A stretch of 64,000 bases of DNA, taken from the NCBI RefSeq assembly GCF_000208865.1, contig NC_018396.1, positions 1,364,001 to 1,428,000 on the forward strand, read 5' to 3'. Position 1 is the first letter of the stretch; every line of letters begins with the position of its first letter. The translations under genes and the position numbers were made by a program. Below the pieces are notes generated by a model. The model saw only the letters and a program-made list of their open reading frames with translations, ran no database searches and was not told where the DNA came from. Source of the stretch: Neospora caninum Liverpool (Eukaryota; Apicomplexa; Conoidasida; Eucoccidiorida; Sarcocystidae). Shown here piece by piece: positions 10,769 to 22,493 of the stretch.

Positions 10769-12807
10769 ATGGGCACCATCCTTCCCCTTTTCTGCTGTGC
10801 GGTACTAGTTGCCGTGGACCAGGCAGCGGCTGTGGAAGTCACGGCAGCTGGGGCGCTGTCAAGCCAGAAAGCGCCGTATCCTGTTGCCGGTCCGCAACCC
10901 GGCAAGTATATTGAGCCAAAGCCAGGTCAGTAAGGCGACTCGTGGATCATGCTTCTCATCCTCGATAGAATTGATTCTAGAGGTTGCTCAGTCCACCACC
11001 GGCTACGAGCTGCCGCTGCCTGACTTATCTGCTTTGGCTTCCCTCCAGTTCTCTGACGCTACAGTAGCCTCCGCGCTTACAATAATCTATGCGTCTTCTT
11101 TCCCAGCTTGTAAATACTGTTATCCCGGGCTTCAATAATCCGTTTTGCTTTCATATCGCCAGCGCCAGTTCTATGGTTGTCGGCAACATCGCGCACACGA
11201 CTAATGAAAGGCTGGTATTCGGGTAAAGAACCACACAGCCGACAACGTTGAACTAAATTTAATGCACTTTCGCAGCCTTCAACCTTGGCTTTATGGCGTT
11301 CGGCGTTACTCTGAAAGTATGCCAGGAGTTACGACGTCTCTACCTGTGGAAGTAGTATTTTCATTGCGACTTCAGTGGCTGCTGTATCTGGGCCTTGTTC
11401 CACTCCTGGCAGTGTCGGTCTCATTAGTGTTTTCCGCGGTGGGATACTTCGGGTAAGTGGCACACACGAGACACATTCCGGAGTGCAGGCTTTGGATTGA
11501 GTGGTGTCTCTCAGTTTCCGTTATCCGGATCCAGCATTCGTCATCTGCGGCCCTCTGTGGGGATCCTACCTTCTCACAAACCTCGTACACATGCTCTTTG
11601 TTGCCAACGCTGCCAACATGTACTTGGGTAAACGCGAGTCGCTCTCATTACCCTGTTTGCCTGCCTTATGACACTATACCAGGACTCGGAAGACGGGTGT
11701 GGCTTTTGTTACCCCTATCTCTCGGCTCTTTGGGTTTCTACCTTCTGTGGGAGACTAAGAACCGAAGGATGGCACAAAATTTCATCACTGCGTAAGGGTG
11801 AACATGCCTGTACGCTTCCAGGTTCGCTCCACGTCTCTTTCTCATCAGATTTACCAGCGCCTTCGGTGCAGTGGCCGCTGTATCTATCATGCTCTCATAC
11901 TTCTGTGCGCACGAGAACAGCCCCTTCGATCTTGTTTCTTTTATCACATATCCCACAGGGGTTAGTGCTCCGATTTCGCGTTTCGGTTGGCAGAATCAGG
12001 CGCATGCTTTTTCAGTTTCGATGGAGTGATCCCGAGGACGTTGGCATGCTCATACTCTTGGTATCCCTAGTCGGCAGTGGCATGAGAATCTTGGTCGCCA
12101 GGGATACACGGCAAGAGAGTCCCGGGTTTGGTAACTATTTGAAGGTGCCAAACATGGTGCAAGTGTTTGTTGATTTGTTCCACACAGGAGAAGACCGCGA
12201 GGGTACCCTGAGTCTCGCCAAAAAGCTCGTTACAGGTAGTTACGAGCGCATGAGCAGAACAGTTAGCTCAGTCTCCGTGGACTCTGCACCTTTCCTCTCA
12301 TTTGCGGGCTCTCAAAGCGACATAGGAGTAAGGACCACACATTTGCCTTGTTTTAACGTACCTTTCCATGGTCAGAAAAAACATCCGACTGTAGACAAAA
12401 AGGGCTTTGGGAGGACCCGGTTATATGCCAGATGAGAGTGGTTCCCACCGTGGACTGAAGAGTCTTAATGGCAAAAATTTACTACAGGTAAGAATCAGTG
12501 AGTGGGGTATATCGATCGCTCGACATGAAAGAGAACAGAAGCTTGAGAGCGCGGAGGACTATGACACGAACGACTGCTCGACTGATGCTGATTCCCCTGT
12601 CTCTCTTCGTAGCGTAAGCGAAATATAGCCACTCTGCAATCACACCGATCAATTCCTCTGCTGCAGCCTTTGGGCGACTTGACTCCCATGACAGCATCTT
12701 CTGTCAAGGTGCTCCAGATATCGTCGAAGGACCTTCTCGACCAATACGATGCTTGCTTCTCTTCGGTGACAGTTGCCGAGACAGAAGACTTTTGCAGTGC
12801 TTTTTAG
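10769..12807 (+). CDS. Polytopic membrane protein with signal peptide, family unknown (9 exons)
   Basis: Nine exons (10769-10925, 11276-11316, 11376-11452, 11515-11627, 11683-11791, 11822-11960, 12016-12327, 12395-12487, 12667-12807) total 1182 nt and give 393 residues with every junction in phase. The N-terminus MGTILPLFCCAVLVA looks like a cleavable signal peptide. Four clear hydrophobic spans follow, including WLLYLGLVPLLAV, FVICGPLWGSYLLTNLV, WLLLPLSLGSLGFYLLW and FGAVAAVSIMLSYF, with a probable further one at VGMLILLVSLVGSGM. About 180 hydrophilic Ser/Gly-rich residues follow to the stop. I do not recognise the family. Four introns are only 55-67 nt (11317-11375, 11628-11682, 11961-12015, 12328-12394), and two more are 62 and 30 nt by this model; the 30-nt one (11792-11821) is below normal limits, so that acceptor may be misplaced. 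The final residues DFCSAF have no known sorting signal. Confidence 0.7.
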
Positions 12808-13893
12808 TTGCTCATGCAGAGGAGGGTGGCTGACAGAGAAGTGAGCGTAGTAAACCCCACCGGGTGATGCAGTTGCATCCAGTTCTTTCGCATAGCGGTC
12901 GCCAGTTTCTGCTATAGGTGAAACATATCGCGTGCTAAGCGACAAGATAACTGGCTACCCCCGGGTGGCCCCGTTTTATCAACTCAGCATTATCCGCTCA
13001 GAAAACACGAGAATCCCCGTAACAGCGCAACAACAATTTCCCTGTGTGGTTTTTGGGTGGCACAGTATTACACAAGGTGACAGCATCTCTGTGCCTGCTC
13101 TTCTTCGAGGTCCACCTTGGCACACTTGAATCGGGGTGAGAAGAAACCTGGTTGCATGAAACGGTCTGGTGTCTGCCGCAACTAGCATGGCAAGCGTCGC
13201 CGCCGCCAACGATGATAGTATTTGAAAATCGTCGTCCATGCTCGTACAAAGCCATTGGCGACGGAGACGTGAAACCCTTTTCTTCAACTATCTGTCTGTA
13301 GAGTTTAGCGGTTGGGCGAAGACTCCGGTGTTCCCTCCATGCATTGATTTCTCTATCCGGCTGCGCTTCCACGGAGTACAAGACCAACTGCGGCCGCATG
13401 CACGCCGATATGGCAATAACTTCTGACATCTACTTGCCGCTCCTCCCGCCATCCGCAGAACTTGTCGTAGGTCCCGAATCCTTAGCTTTTATTTCCAAGA
13501 AAACTGAAATACGGTTTGTTCAGGTTGATCTCTAAACAGGGTCATCCTCTGGATTTTTCCTTGGTAGTGCTTCGCCCCCTTCTACTCTCCTCCGCAAGGG
13601 GGTCCGGATCATTGATCCGTCTTTTTTCACCCATCGCCAATGATTGAATGCACACATTCGTTTTCAGCATAAGGCGTTTCAGTGCTGTTTTGTCTCGTCT
13701 CATTTGCGTGTTTTCTGAACCAGAGTAGGGTCACAGTGAACCCCAGTTTGGATGAGGCATGGACAAGCCGCTTCGGACAGCTGCACCAGCGCAACGATTC
13801 TGTACCCACGGAGGGTAAAACACGCCAACGAGGTAGCTTATAAATTCTGGTGCATCCTACGCGCGGTTCTTATTCGGCAATAAGTGGAGAGTG
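12808..13893. other. Intergenic region between membrane-protein and Sm-like genes
   Basis: No confident exon. A plus-strand open stretch at 12932-13129 and one ending at 13535 have protein-like composition, and a 143-codon minus-strand frame covers 12998-13429. None has recognisable motifs. An upstream exon of the Sm-like gene here cannot be excluded. Confidence 0.4.
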
Positions 13894-15039
13894 ATGCGTC
13901 TATACGACGAACCCGCGACAAAGGCAAAGCATGTGGAGAGAATGGCAAACAAGCGGGTTGCACTGTGCCTGCAATCCACAACGGAATCGTTCGGCGCAGG
14001 CGACCAGAAGAAACAACGAACCAACTTCGAGCCAAATGTGGACTTCACTAGTGCAAGTTTTGATGCCCGGGCTGCACTTCGAGTTTCTGAATTGACTCCT
14101 CCCGTTGCCCAAGCTGCTGCGGTGGCCAACATCAAAACTGCGGAGATGTTGCTTCCATGGGCCGTTCAGGAACAAGCGGCTTCATCTGCAAGCAGCGAAT
14201 ATGATCACAGAGACAGGTTTTCGTCGCATACCAACAGAGATTTCGATGGGAGTTTGAGTGCGGCAAGGAATAAACAGTTCCGGAACGGTGCGTTCGTGCG
14301 TACCAACCGCGATTCGCCGACACCGCGAAGACAGTTGATGCGAATTTTTGCGGACAGCCTAAAGCGTGATGGATATGATCGTAAACTCTGTATGCTGCTG
14401 TGTGCGTGGTTGCAGATATGGTTGCGGCCGTCGCTGCCAGCAAGGCTGAAGCTGCTGGTATTGGAGATATCATCGAACAGAGATTTACAGGAGGTACGCA
14501 TGTAATTCAGCCGGGCTGGCCGCATATCGCCTTCATGAGCTGATTGGCATCAGATTTACACTCTGAACATTTCTGCCGGTCTTAAAAGATTATGCGATTA
14601 TGCCTCACGACGCGATGCTCCCTCTATGATGTGATCAGGATCGTCCTTAGAGGGGAGTAACGTTGACAGCATCGTCAGCTCGCTCCGACGCTGGGCCACG
14701 TCGGGCACACAAGTCAAGGTGCACGTAATGTGCCACGATCTTCTTCCTGGAGTGGGGGACGAAAATGCTCGAGCGCTGCTGGCTGGAACTGTACGGTGGT
14801 TCGATGAAAAGCTCAACATTCTCCTACAACCAGCTCGGCTGTTGGCCTACAAAAGGGATGACGGAACTACGGTCAACAACCCTCACAATCAGTTAGGCTG
14901 GGTGTATATTCGGTACGATAAGTTCCTTCTCACTGTCACCTTCCCTCTTTCAAAGGCAGAAATGGAGCCGAGACGTGCATACAGAAGAGGCAGTGCATGC
15001 AATCATAGGAAACGGCGCAGCCATGAATCAGGTTCATAG
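13894..15039 (+). CDS. Sm-fold (LSM) protein, Lsm11-like
   Basis: Three exons are proposed: from ATG 13894 to 14380 (or 14365), 14416-14493, and 14639-15039, ending at TAG. The N-terminal part holds VDFTSASFDARAAL, resembling the short 'D..S..FDP..AL' motif at the start of Lsm11 of the U7 snRNP. The last exon contains an Sm1-like strand set, VKVHVMCHD, an insert, then LLAGTVRWFDEKLNILL, and an Sm2-like strand, WVYIRYDKFLLTV. Just before it, SSLEGSNVDSIVSSLRRW sits where Lsm11 has its helix before the Sm fold. Sm proteins form rings on RNA in snRNPs. Family knowledge places Lsm11 in U7 snRNP histone pre-mRNA processing, mainly in animals, so the assignment here is inference. The first junction needs an exceptionally short intron (35 or 50 nt). 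The ATG is the first in the open frame; an upstream exon is possible. Confidence 0.6.
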
Positions 15040-16421
15040 TGTGCGATGTCGTAAACACTGCTCCGATTGATGCGTTAAGTTCGGGAAGGTTGCTAGAACA
15101 CTCGCAGTGGTATTGCACTATCACGCATCTCCTGTTCAAACTGTCAGCGAAATTATATGGAAAGACACAGCTCGAAGAGAGACGATGGAGCGACACTGGA
15201 AACTTTGTGAAATGCTTAGATGTTTCGTCACGTACTCGACCGTGGTCGGCTTGTTTGTATTGTCCCAGTGATACGCATACACACAAGTTTCTGCACAGCA
15301 GTATTATCGACAAAGAAACTAATGGGTTGTAGCTCTTGATCTAAGTCACTTCCCCATGTATTGCGTGCGTTTCAGATGCCATCAGGTGGCTGCCATCTCT
15401 GCCCTGACGGACGAGTAATGCTGCAAAGGATGCGTTTCGTTGCATTCAGCGGAGTGCGGTCGAGCGACTTCACCGCTTAAGTTTAAAATGGCCACCAAAG
15501 TGCCTCTGCTAAGTTTTGAGGGATACTTGTCCTTGGCGTTTTCCGTGTTGTTAAAAGTTGATGTAACCAAGTCCTTCCGACACTCTCTTCCCGCTGTCCC
15601 AGTGGCAAATTGTACCTTCCTGTTGCAGTCCGGACAAGCGAGATTGCACGTTCTCGCCAATGAACATCCAACATTTTACCTGACGGAACAAAGCTCAGAA
15701 ACCTTTTGAAAGAAACGGGTTTCCGGGGACAGCCGCTCTCGGACGGTGGAGAGGCTCGAAGCGTCTCACACAGCGTACACACATTTTGAACTTATGATTG
15801 CAGCTACCGTCATGAACCTAGCACCCCCTTTTTTCATTCTTTTTCACATACGCCAAAACCAGCGAGAACCTAGACCATCGTTTACGTTTCTCCAGGTTCA
15901 TGCTTGGTAGAAGACAATAACGATACATGAATGCTTCAAGGCGGTCTCCACCTCGGTCCACATCTCTATCTGCATGGCCACAAACATAACAAATATGCCC
16001 TCCGTTGTGAAAACAGGAAAACATGGGAACACTTGACAAACGAAGCTTCCTCAAGCAGCTTTGCTTGGGCCCTACCGTCTTTTGAATGACATGTATCGAT
16101 TTCCAGTGTATCCTGCTTAAGACATAAACATGCAGATGCGTGAACGTGAATCCGTCCTAACTACTACCGGCCTGGTGCAAAAGGCGCTTCCATGCCGGAA
16201 ATTGGACTGCCTTGCCTGTGCCTGTAGAAAAAGTGTCATGCTGGCTGTGTTCTCTCATTGTGGTCTCCGTTCATAACTGAGGTCCTAGCATCTGCTGTCT
16301 TTCAGTGGGCCACCCTTGAAAGGACGAAGCGAATCCCGGGAACAAAATTAAATTGCCGCACTGTAAAGCCACGGTAGGTTCCGTGACGGTCCCAACATCA
16401 CCACGCTGGTCTTTTTCGCAC
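15040..16421. other. Convergent intergenic region
   Basis: It lies between the stops of the Sm-like gene (+) and the AP2-like gene (-). A 74-codon plus frame from ATG 15488 has fairly normal composition but no motif, splice context or start context that I trust. Otherwise I see nothing. Confidence 0.45.
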
Positions 16422-18728
16422 TTATCGAACAGCGTCTTCTCCACTCTTCAGGAGTGGAATTGGAGCTTGTGCTTCCAAGAGAGCAGATGAAGACGGTGAC
16501 GAAGAGAGCACAGTGTTATCCGTGGAGGTAGTGGCATAACTATTATGTGCCTTGGAAGTGGATATTGTAGACGTTTCTGTGGAAGAAATTTTCTGAAGGA
16601 ACTCCGTCGCTAGAGCCTCTGCTTGTTGTTTTCCATATCTCTTACAACTAAACAATTTGCATCCGACATGGCCCGTGGACGATCCAACTGCATGTCCATC
16701 CTGGACCGCTCCCCCTCGATGATTCCTTCCTTCCTCCTCGAGTCTGAGGAACTGAGCAGCCATACTGTCCTCACTATTGTTCCTTCGAACTTCGTCCCCA
16801 GAACCATCTTCAGGTCTTTCGGCGTTCCCTTGATCACTCGAAACATCTCCCATTTTCTCCGTCTCCCGAGTCGCTTCGTCGGCAATATGGTGAACCGCAA
16901 CCGCCCGGATATCATGATAGTATACCTTGCATGGTAATGGCTGATCGGGAGGAGGATATGGAGGCGCTTGACTTAGACTACTGAGACATGACTGAGCGTG
17001 CGAATGCGGAACAAAAGATTCTCCTAACTGGTGACGTTCAGGCCTCATACGTAATCGACCTGGCTCTGGATGCAGGGAACAGGAGGGCAACAGCTCCCGT
17101 GAGGGGTGCTGGCGAGCAATCCGCTCAGTGGGACTTTCAGAATGGGGAACAGTGCCTCTCTGAGGTGAGAAAAACCCACACATCGGCTGTTCTCGTGTAG
17201 GGATCGACTCTGCTTGCGCTGTCTTTCGGAACGAAGGAACGCTTTCTCCCGACGTAATCGACAGATTTTGCTTCTGGCCGTACGCCTTAACGTCCTGAGA
17301 TAAAGGGGAGGGTGCCATAGCTGATTTTAGTCCATGGTAGGAGGGTGGAGGAGCGGGGGGAGTGAGAGTTTTCAAACTCTGTTCCCGGCCCCGTGTTGCC
17401 TGGCGCGAACAGGGGGGGGAAGGTGAATAAGGGAACGACACAGTTCCAGGATGCTGGCGGCTGGATGGCACAGCATTCGAAGAAGCAGAGGGCTGCAAAA
17501 GAAATGATAGAAATTGCAGGACAACACAGAGCTACAGCTTCTGTTTCGCTGCTGAAAACGAACAAACTTTTAACCCGATGCGACGTGAACAAAAGGAACC
17601 AAACAGAACAAAGCGGAGATGGCTACTTTATCAGGTCTGGGGTGTTGTTGCAGACGAAAACGATTCATTGTGAGACATTGGCGTGACCAACGACTATACA
17701 CGTCATTGGGGGACAGAAGATGAAGCAGCAGCAAGGGTTTCCTCGAAAGAGAACCCGCCTCGAGCTGGGTGTAACTTCCGTGAAGGCGTACACCAGAACA
17801 AACGGACACTCATATACTTGGAGCGTTGGCAGCTTCACCTCGCCGACCAAGACGCTGCAAACAAATGCATATATACGGTAAAGGCTACTAGAGTCACCCA
17901 CAGTGGCGATGCCACACGGATTGACTGTACCGCGCACAATACCAACGTTTTAGCGTTGTGCGGTAAATACAAGCACACGCATAGCTTCCCATATAAATAT
18001 ATCTTCTGCGCCACTACGACAGAGCACGGTGCCGAGTTGAAAGCGAGAGAAATCCAGTAGCACTTCCCACCATGCATGTTGCTGCGTTTACAACGGGAAG
18101 GACACGACCACCATTCATATTGCTGTGCGTGACACAACTACATTTCTGGCTTCAACGCATGCTACAGGGAACCAGCAATCATCGATCTTTCCACGTATTT
18201 CGTACCGAATCTCCGTTTGCCTGATGCTTCCGTAGCTGCCACAAGTCATGAATTATTCCCCCTAAAGAGCCTGCGTGAAAAAACGAGACTCACATGGTTG
18301 GACATCCTTGGAACCGCACCGTAAGGCCCTAAACGTGACGTGAAGGCGGTAGGCCTCTCTTTGGGTTGCCTGAGGGACAGAGAGCCGTCCCAGGATCCAG
18401 AAGGTCTTAGAGAGTGCAGCAATGTGTGCTCCTGCCTTCCCCGACGAATGCTCGCTTCTCGCTTTGCCTCCACATATTTCTCAGTGGCAGCGATGGCGTC
18501 TCGCAGTGCCTCTTGATCTGCCTCGATTGCATTTTTGATGGATTGGAACTTGCAAAGCCGTTCTGGGATCGCCCACGTGTACCGGTTTCGTTTTGGCTCT
18601 CCAGCAATCGGCGAGGATGGCGGCGATTTACCGCCTGGAGGCGTTTCAGTATTACCTCCGGAAATTTGGTCCCCCTCGACGACAGCCGATGGATGGACAG
18701 CCACACGGCAGTCCAACTGGAGGTACAT
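16422..18728 (-). CDS. Pro/Ser-rich protein with divergent ApiAP2-like segment
   Basis: Two exons, 18728-18294 and 17492-16422, join in phase 0 to about 501 residues (donor CAT|GTGAGT, acceptor CTTTTGCAG). Exon 1 encodes a charged, probably helical region rich in Ala/Glu/Lys around residues 60-115. Most of exon 2 is disordered Pro/Ser/Gln sequence. Near the C-terminus, KLFSCKRYGKQQAEALATEF closely resembles the third strand and helix of apicomplexan AP2 DNA-binding domains. About 80 residues earlier, CKVYYHDIRAVAVHHI could be the first two strands. If so, the domain is interrupted by an acidic Ser/Gly-rich insert and lacks the usual tryptophan. ApiAP2 proteins are nuclear transcription factors. 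The coding exons are convincing as open frames; the AP2 call is an inference. More exons may lie between 17493 and 18293 or upstream of 18728. Confidence 0.5.
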
Positions 18729-21700
18729 GTTGCTCGAAGGACAAAGCTGTTTCCTTCAACTCCGCAGATCAAGGAATGAAGACGGTAGTCTTCAAGATCT
18801 GCAAAAATACAAACTTATATTCAATCGCAAGCGGATGTATCCGTACACTGAATATACAACGGTACCGAGGTATAAATGCGATTAAGACTGTACATGATTT
18901 TTACACACGAAACTTTTCTCTCCAGCAAAACAAGGCCAACGGACGGTTGCTTCCCCCCCTCCCCCTGCCCTTTACTTCTGATCGTGATTGGCCGTTCAAA
19001 CGGTTCAGGGATTTCTCAAGGCAGCCACTAATGAAAGCAACGCTTGGTGTATTGGAAAAGAAGAAAAACAACACACTGCCGCGATTCCATTCGAGAAAGT
19101 TATCCACACTGACATCCACAAAAGTGGATACGTACATCTACATATACGCATGCATATGTGTGTATTCATAAATATGTGAATGCACACGATATGCCAATAT
19201 GTATGCACTCACATATACATATATCTACCTAATTTTGTATACATGCATACATGCATACACTGTTTCTATATACGATATATGAATTTATATATGAATGACT
19301 GTATACGTCCTGAGGCTCCGCAGAACGGAGAATCTCAGCTCTGATACCGATATACAAGTGTAAAGAAAGTGAAGAAATATTTGGAAGAATGTCAAGCACA
19401 CATGAGAGGGCTACTCTCCCCTTTTACCGCGAATAAACCGGAGACCCACGCAAGACAAACGAGTGTCGAATATTTTTATGTCTTTGTCTCGCGAGAGAGA
19501 CATGCAAATCTGGTGGAATCTTTACTTTTCTCCGTATGAGTTTGCCGCAGTCTTTTGATTCAACATCTACCTTGTCCATCCTGCAGAACGCAATTCCGGA
19601 TTACGGAGACGAAGCCACCTGCGTACTGAGACGCACCCATGGTATCAGCACTGACCTTTTCCATTATCCGACCAAAACAGCTAAAGCAACAAAGGAAACG
19701 GGTCTAGCCTTTGTGTTATGGGCCAGAGGAAGATAGAGGATGGGCTTTGCGCGGAATCTAAGGTGAGGCTGGGTTTCAAACTTTGCAAAGGAACACGCCA
19801 TGCGCGACCTGCGTTTTGCCAGTGACAAAAAACCTTCTCCACTCTTCACACTTCGAAAGTCCTCTTTTCCCTTTGGGATATTACGACAGTGAGGCAGGCG
19901 TCTTAGTCTGACATTCAAAACGAAAGTTCACGCCTGAATGTGGTGGCCAGAAACCAAATATACCCGAACATTGCTACCGGAACCACTCTCGCTGGCAGTG
20001 CTCGTTGAAGACGAACAAACCAGCACCGGCAAACACGCTTCGCAGTCGAAGCCTGCGAAAAACGATAGGGTCTGTTCACCTGACAGAAACCACCGTAAAG
20101 AAGAACAAAATCTGAGAGGAGAGAGGCCCTCCAGCAAACAACACTGACGCAAGGGGTTGTACTGTGGTACTCCGTTCACTCTACCGGGTTTTAGAAAGAG
20201 GTGATCTTGCTTGTCATCGTCGTGACCTCACAAGACCTGATCGTAAATGTTCTTTGCGAATGAAAACAAAACTTGTTTTCAGGACTTTCTTGTGCATGAC
20301 AATCACATGCTCGAAGCTGTTTTCTTTCGGCCGCACCAAGCAGCCGACCGTGGAATTCGATCTGCACATGATACACCTGAGATTTCAAATTTCCCTCTCT
20401 TGTCACACTTTCGGGTTTTCTGCCGGAAGTATACCTAGTTTGCTTTCCTCCCTTATCCTTCTTGTAGCATAAAACGGCATCATGCATAAAACAGTCTACA
20501 AGGGACTGCTATTGCGAATTCAGTTTTTTCATGGCTGTCTACATGGAGGTCGAAGACGAGTAGAGGGTCTTCTGAAGAAAGGGGACAGTTACACGTTCAC
20601 GTGTTGTGCAGAAAACGGGAAAGAAAATAGCTTGTGATTCCTAACACGGACACTGAAACAACATGGGGACAAGAAAAACTTAGCACTGCCTGTCCATTCT
20701 CGTTGGACAGTCAACCACTATCTATTTAAAAAGCACTTGGATGAGGGCACTCGAGGACACATCCTCTGAGCACTTCTACGTCCTTGACCTGTAGCCCGAA
20801 ATTATGCAGAAGCGCTGACGGCGTCGTGGATGCACTGTTAGAAAGAAAGTTGAGCGTTGCTCGTCACAGCGAACTAGGCAAAAAACGAAGATGGTGTGTC
20901 GCTGCAACTGTTTCACCGCCTGACGCTTGCAGAAATAGACGCACACGCGCCATAGCTTCCTGGCCATCTTCGTCCGTGCGTCCCTACTATCAGGAACAGA
21001 ACCGACCCCCGAGGAAACGGAGATAAATATATTGTTAGACGTAAAACAAAATAAAAGCCGTAGTCGTGCGCCTCCTCCAGAGAGATTCCCGCAGTTGTGG
21101 ATACAATGAGTTGTTGATTTCTCCTTGGAAAGAGTCTCCCATGCGGTGTTCTGCAACTTTCCACGGGGAAGACTCGGGGACGAAGAGAGACTCACTCTCA
21201 GACGGAGACCAGCCCGAAGCTTTATACGGCCTCTCAGCGCCCTGTTCTCTTCTCACAATGATTCAGTCTGCGATGGCCGAGTAGCATTTCGTGTTCACGT
21301 GCCTTCTTTGCTTTACCATTCTAGAATTCGCATTCTCTGAAGGCGAGCTGTTCCGCAGCCTATACTTCTGTGCCACATACAAGTCGTCACGAGCTCCTTG
21401 GTGGGTCTAGGAAAATCTAGCGTCGTCGACTCAAGCGCATACGAGACAGGACGCTTTTATATCTTTTGTCTGTTCGGATGGTATGCACCTCTCTATACAC
21501 AAACATGCCTATACGGAACGGGGAAAAATCTACGGCGCCTTGAATACAACAGACAGGTTCCTTCTACGGTGTATCACCGTACCGAAAGACCTCTTCACAC
21601 GGGACAACGCCTCCCTCGGCCCTGTTGTCGCAAAACGAACTCATCTGCTTCGACACTTGATTTCTGGATTGCAGTATTCCCTTATGCCCGTGACAGAGCA

Positions 21701-22493
21701 GCTTCCCGTTCGGCAGGAGCTGTAAAACAGTCGTGTATGAGGCCGTCGGAAGCGCTAGTTTAGATGGTGGTTTTCTAGGGCATTCTAATTTCACGTGTTT
21801 TTACTGTTGTCACCGCTTATGGCACAAATTTTGACCTGGTTACAGTATGAAGTGGCGTGGCTGATAAGAACGTAGACTGATCGCCAGCGCCATGCCACTG
21901 GCACCGTTACTATTATTCTCGTCCAAGTATACGCGTATCTATCTATCTATCTAGTCATATACAGATTTCGAATGCATGCGTGGTACGCGCCCGTAATGCG
22001 GATATGACAAATGGTAACTTGGAGGCGAGAGATGCCTAAGCATGAAAGGTTTTGTGCAAGCTGAAAATCGCGTTGATGCGGGCGTCAGCGACAAACTCCG
22101 GAGCTGTGTGCCTCCTTATCAGTATGCAGCTGAGAAGAGAGTCTCAGACTCCACTGCTTTTTCTCCTTTTCCTTATCACACTACACGCCGCTCGCAGAAC
22201 TGAAAGGTCGTCCAGTTGCGTCTCCATCCGAGCTCAAGCCGTTTTTCACCTAGCAAGGAACACAAGCTGTGAGGTCGTGTCTGAAGGAAAAACGAAACCT
22301 AGGCACTGCAGACAACGAGGGCCCGCTGCATCGCCCCGAAAGAGACCTCACGTTCCACTGACAACTGCCGAGAAACCACCTCTTCTTTACACACATATAC
22401 ACAACAGATGCAGCACGCATACATCTACACACGTTGCATATTTACGCTTGTACACATGTGTATATCCGCGACACAAGCACTCAGTCACCCTTT
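18729..22493. other. Intergenic: AP2-like gene upstream region and SEC24 3' region
   Basis: Both neighbours are on the minus strand, so this 3.8-kb tract holds the promoter of the AP2-like gene and the 3' UTR of SEC24. An alternating purine/pyrimidine, TA-rich stretch lies at about 19120-19300, and a (ATCT)4 run at 21936-21952. No exon is supported. Confidence 0.55.
19120..19300. repeat. TA/TGCA-rich alternating tract
   Basis: Degenerate alternating purine-pyrimidine sequence with repeated ATACATGC-type units. This composition recurs in several spacers and introns of the window (for example 51300-51470). Confidence 0.7.

Noticed and set aside
11352..11375. 24-nt intron in the membrane-protein gene.
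   Set aside because: The phase leads to a stop; the 59-nt intron 11317-11375 gives a continuous hydrophobic protein.
15440..15709. Small plus-strand open frame in the convergent spacer.
   Set aside because: Reasonable composition, but no domain, splice sites or family; too weak to call.
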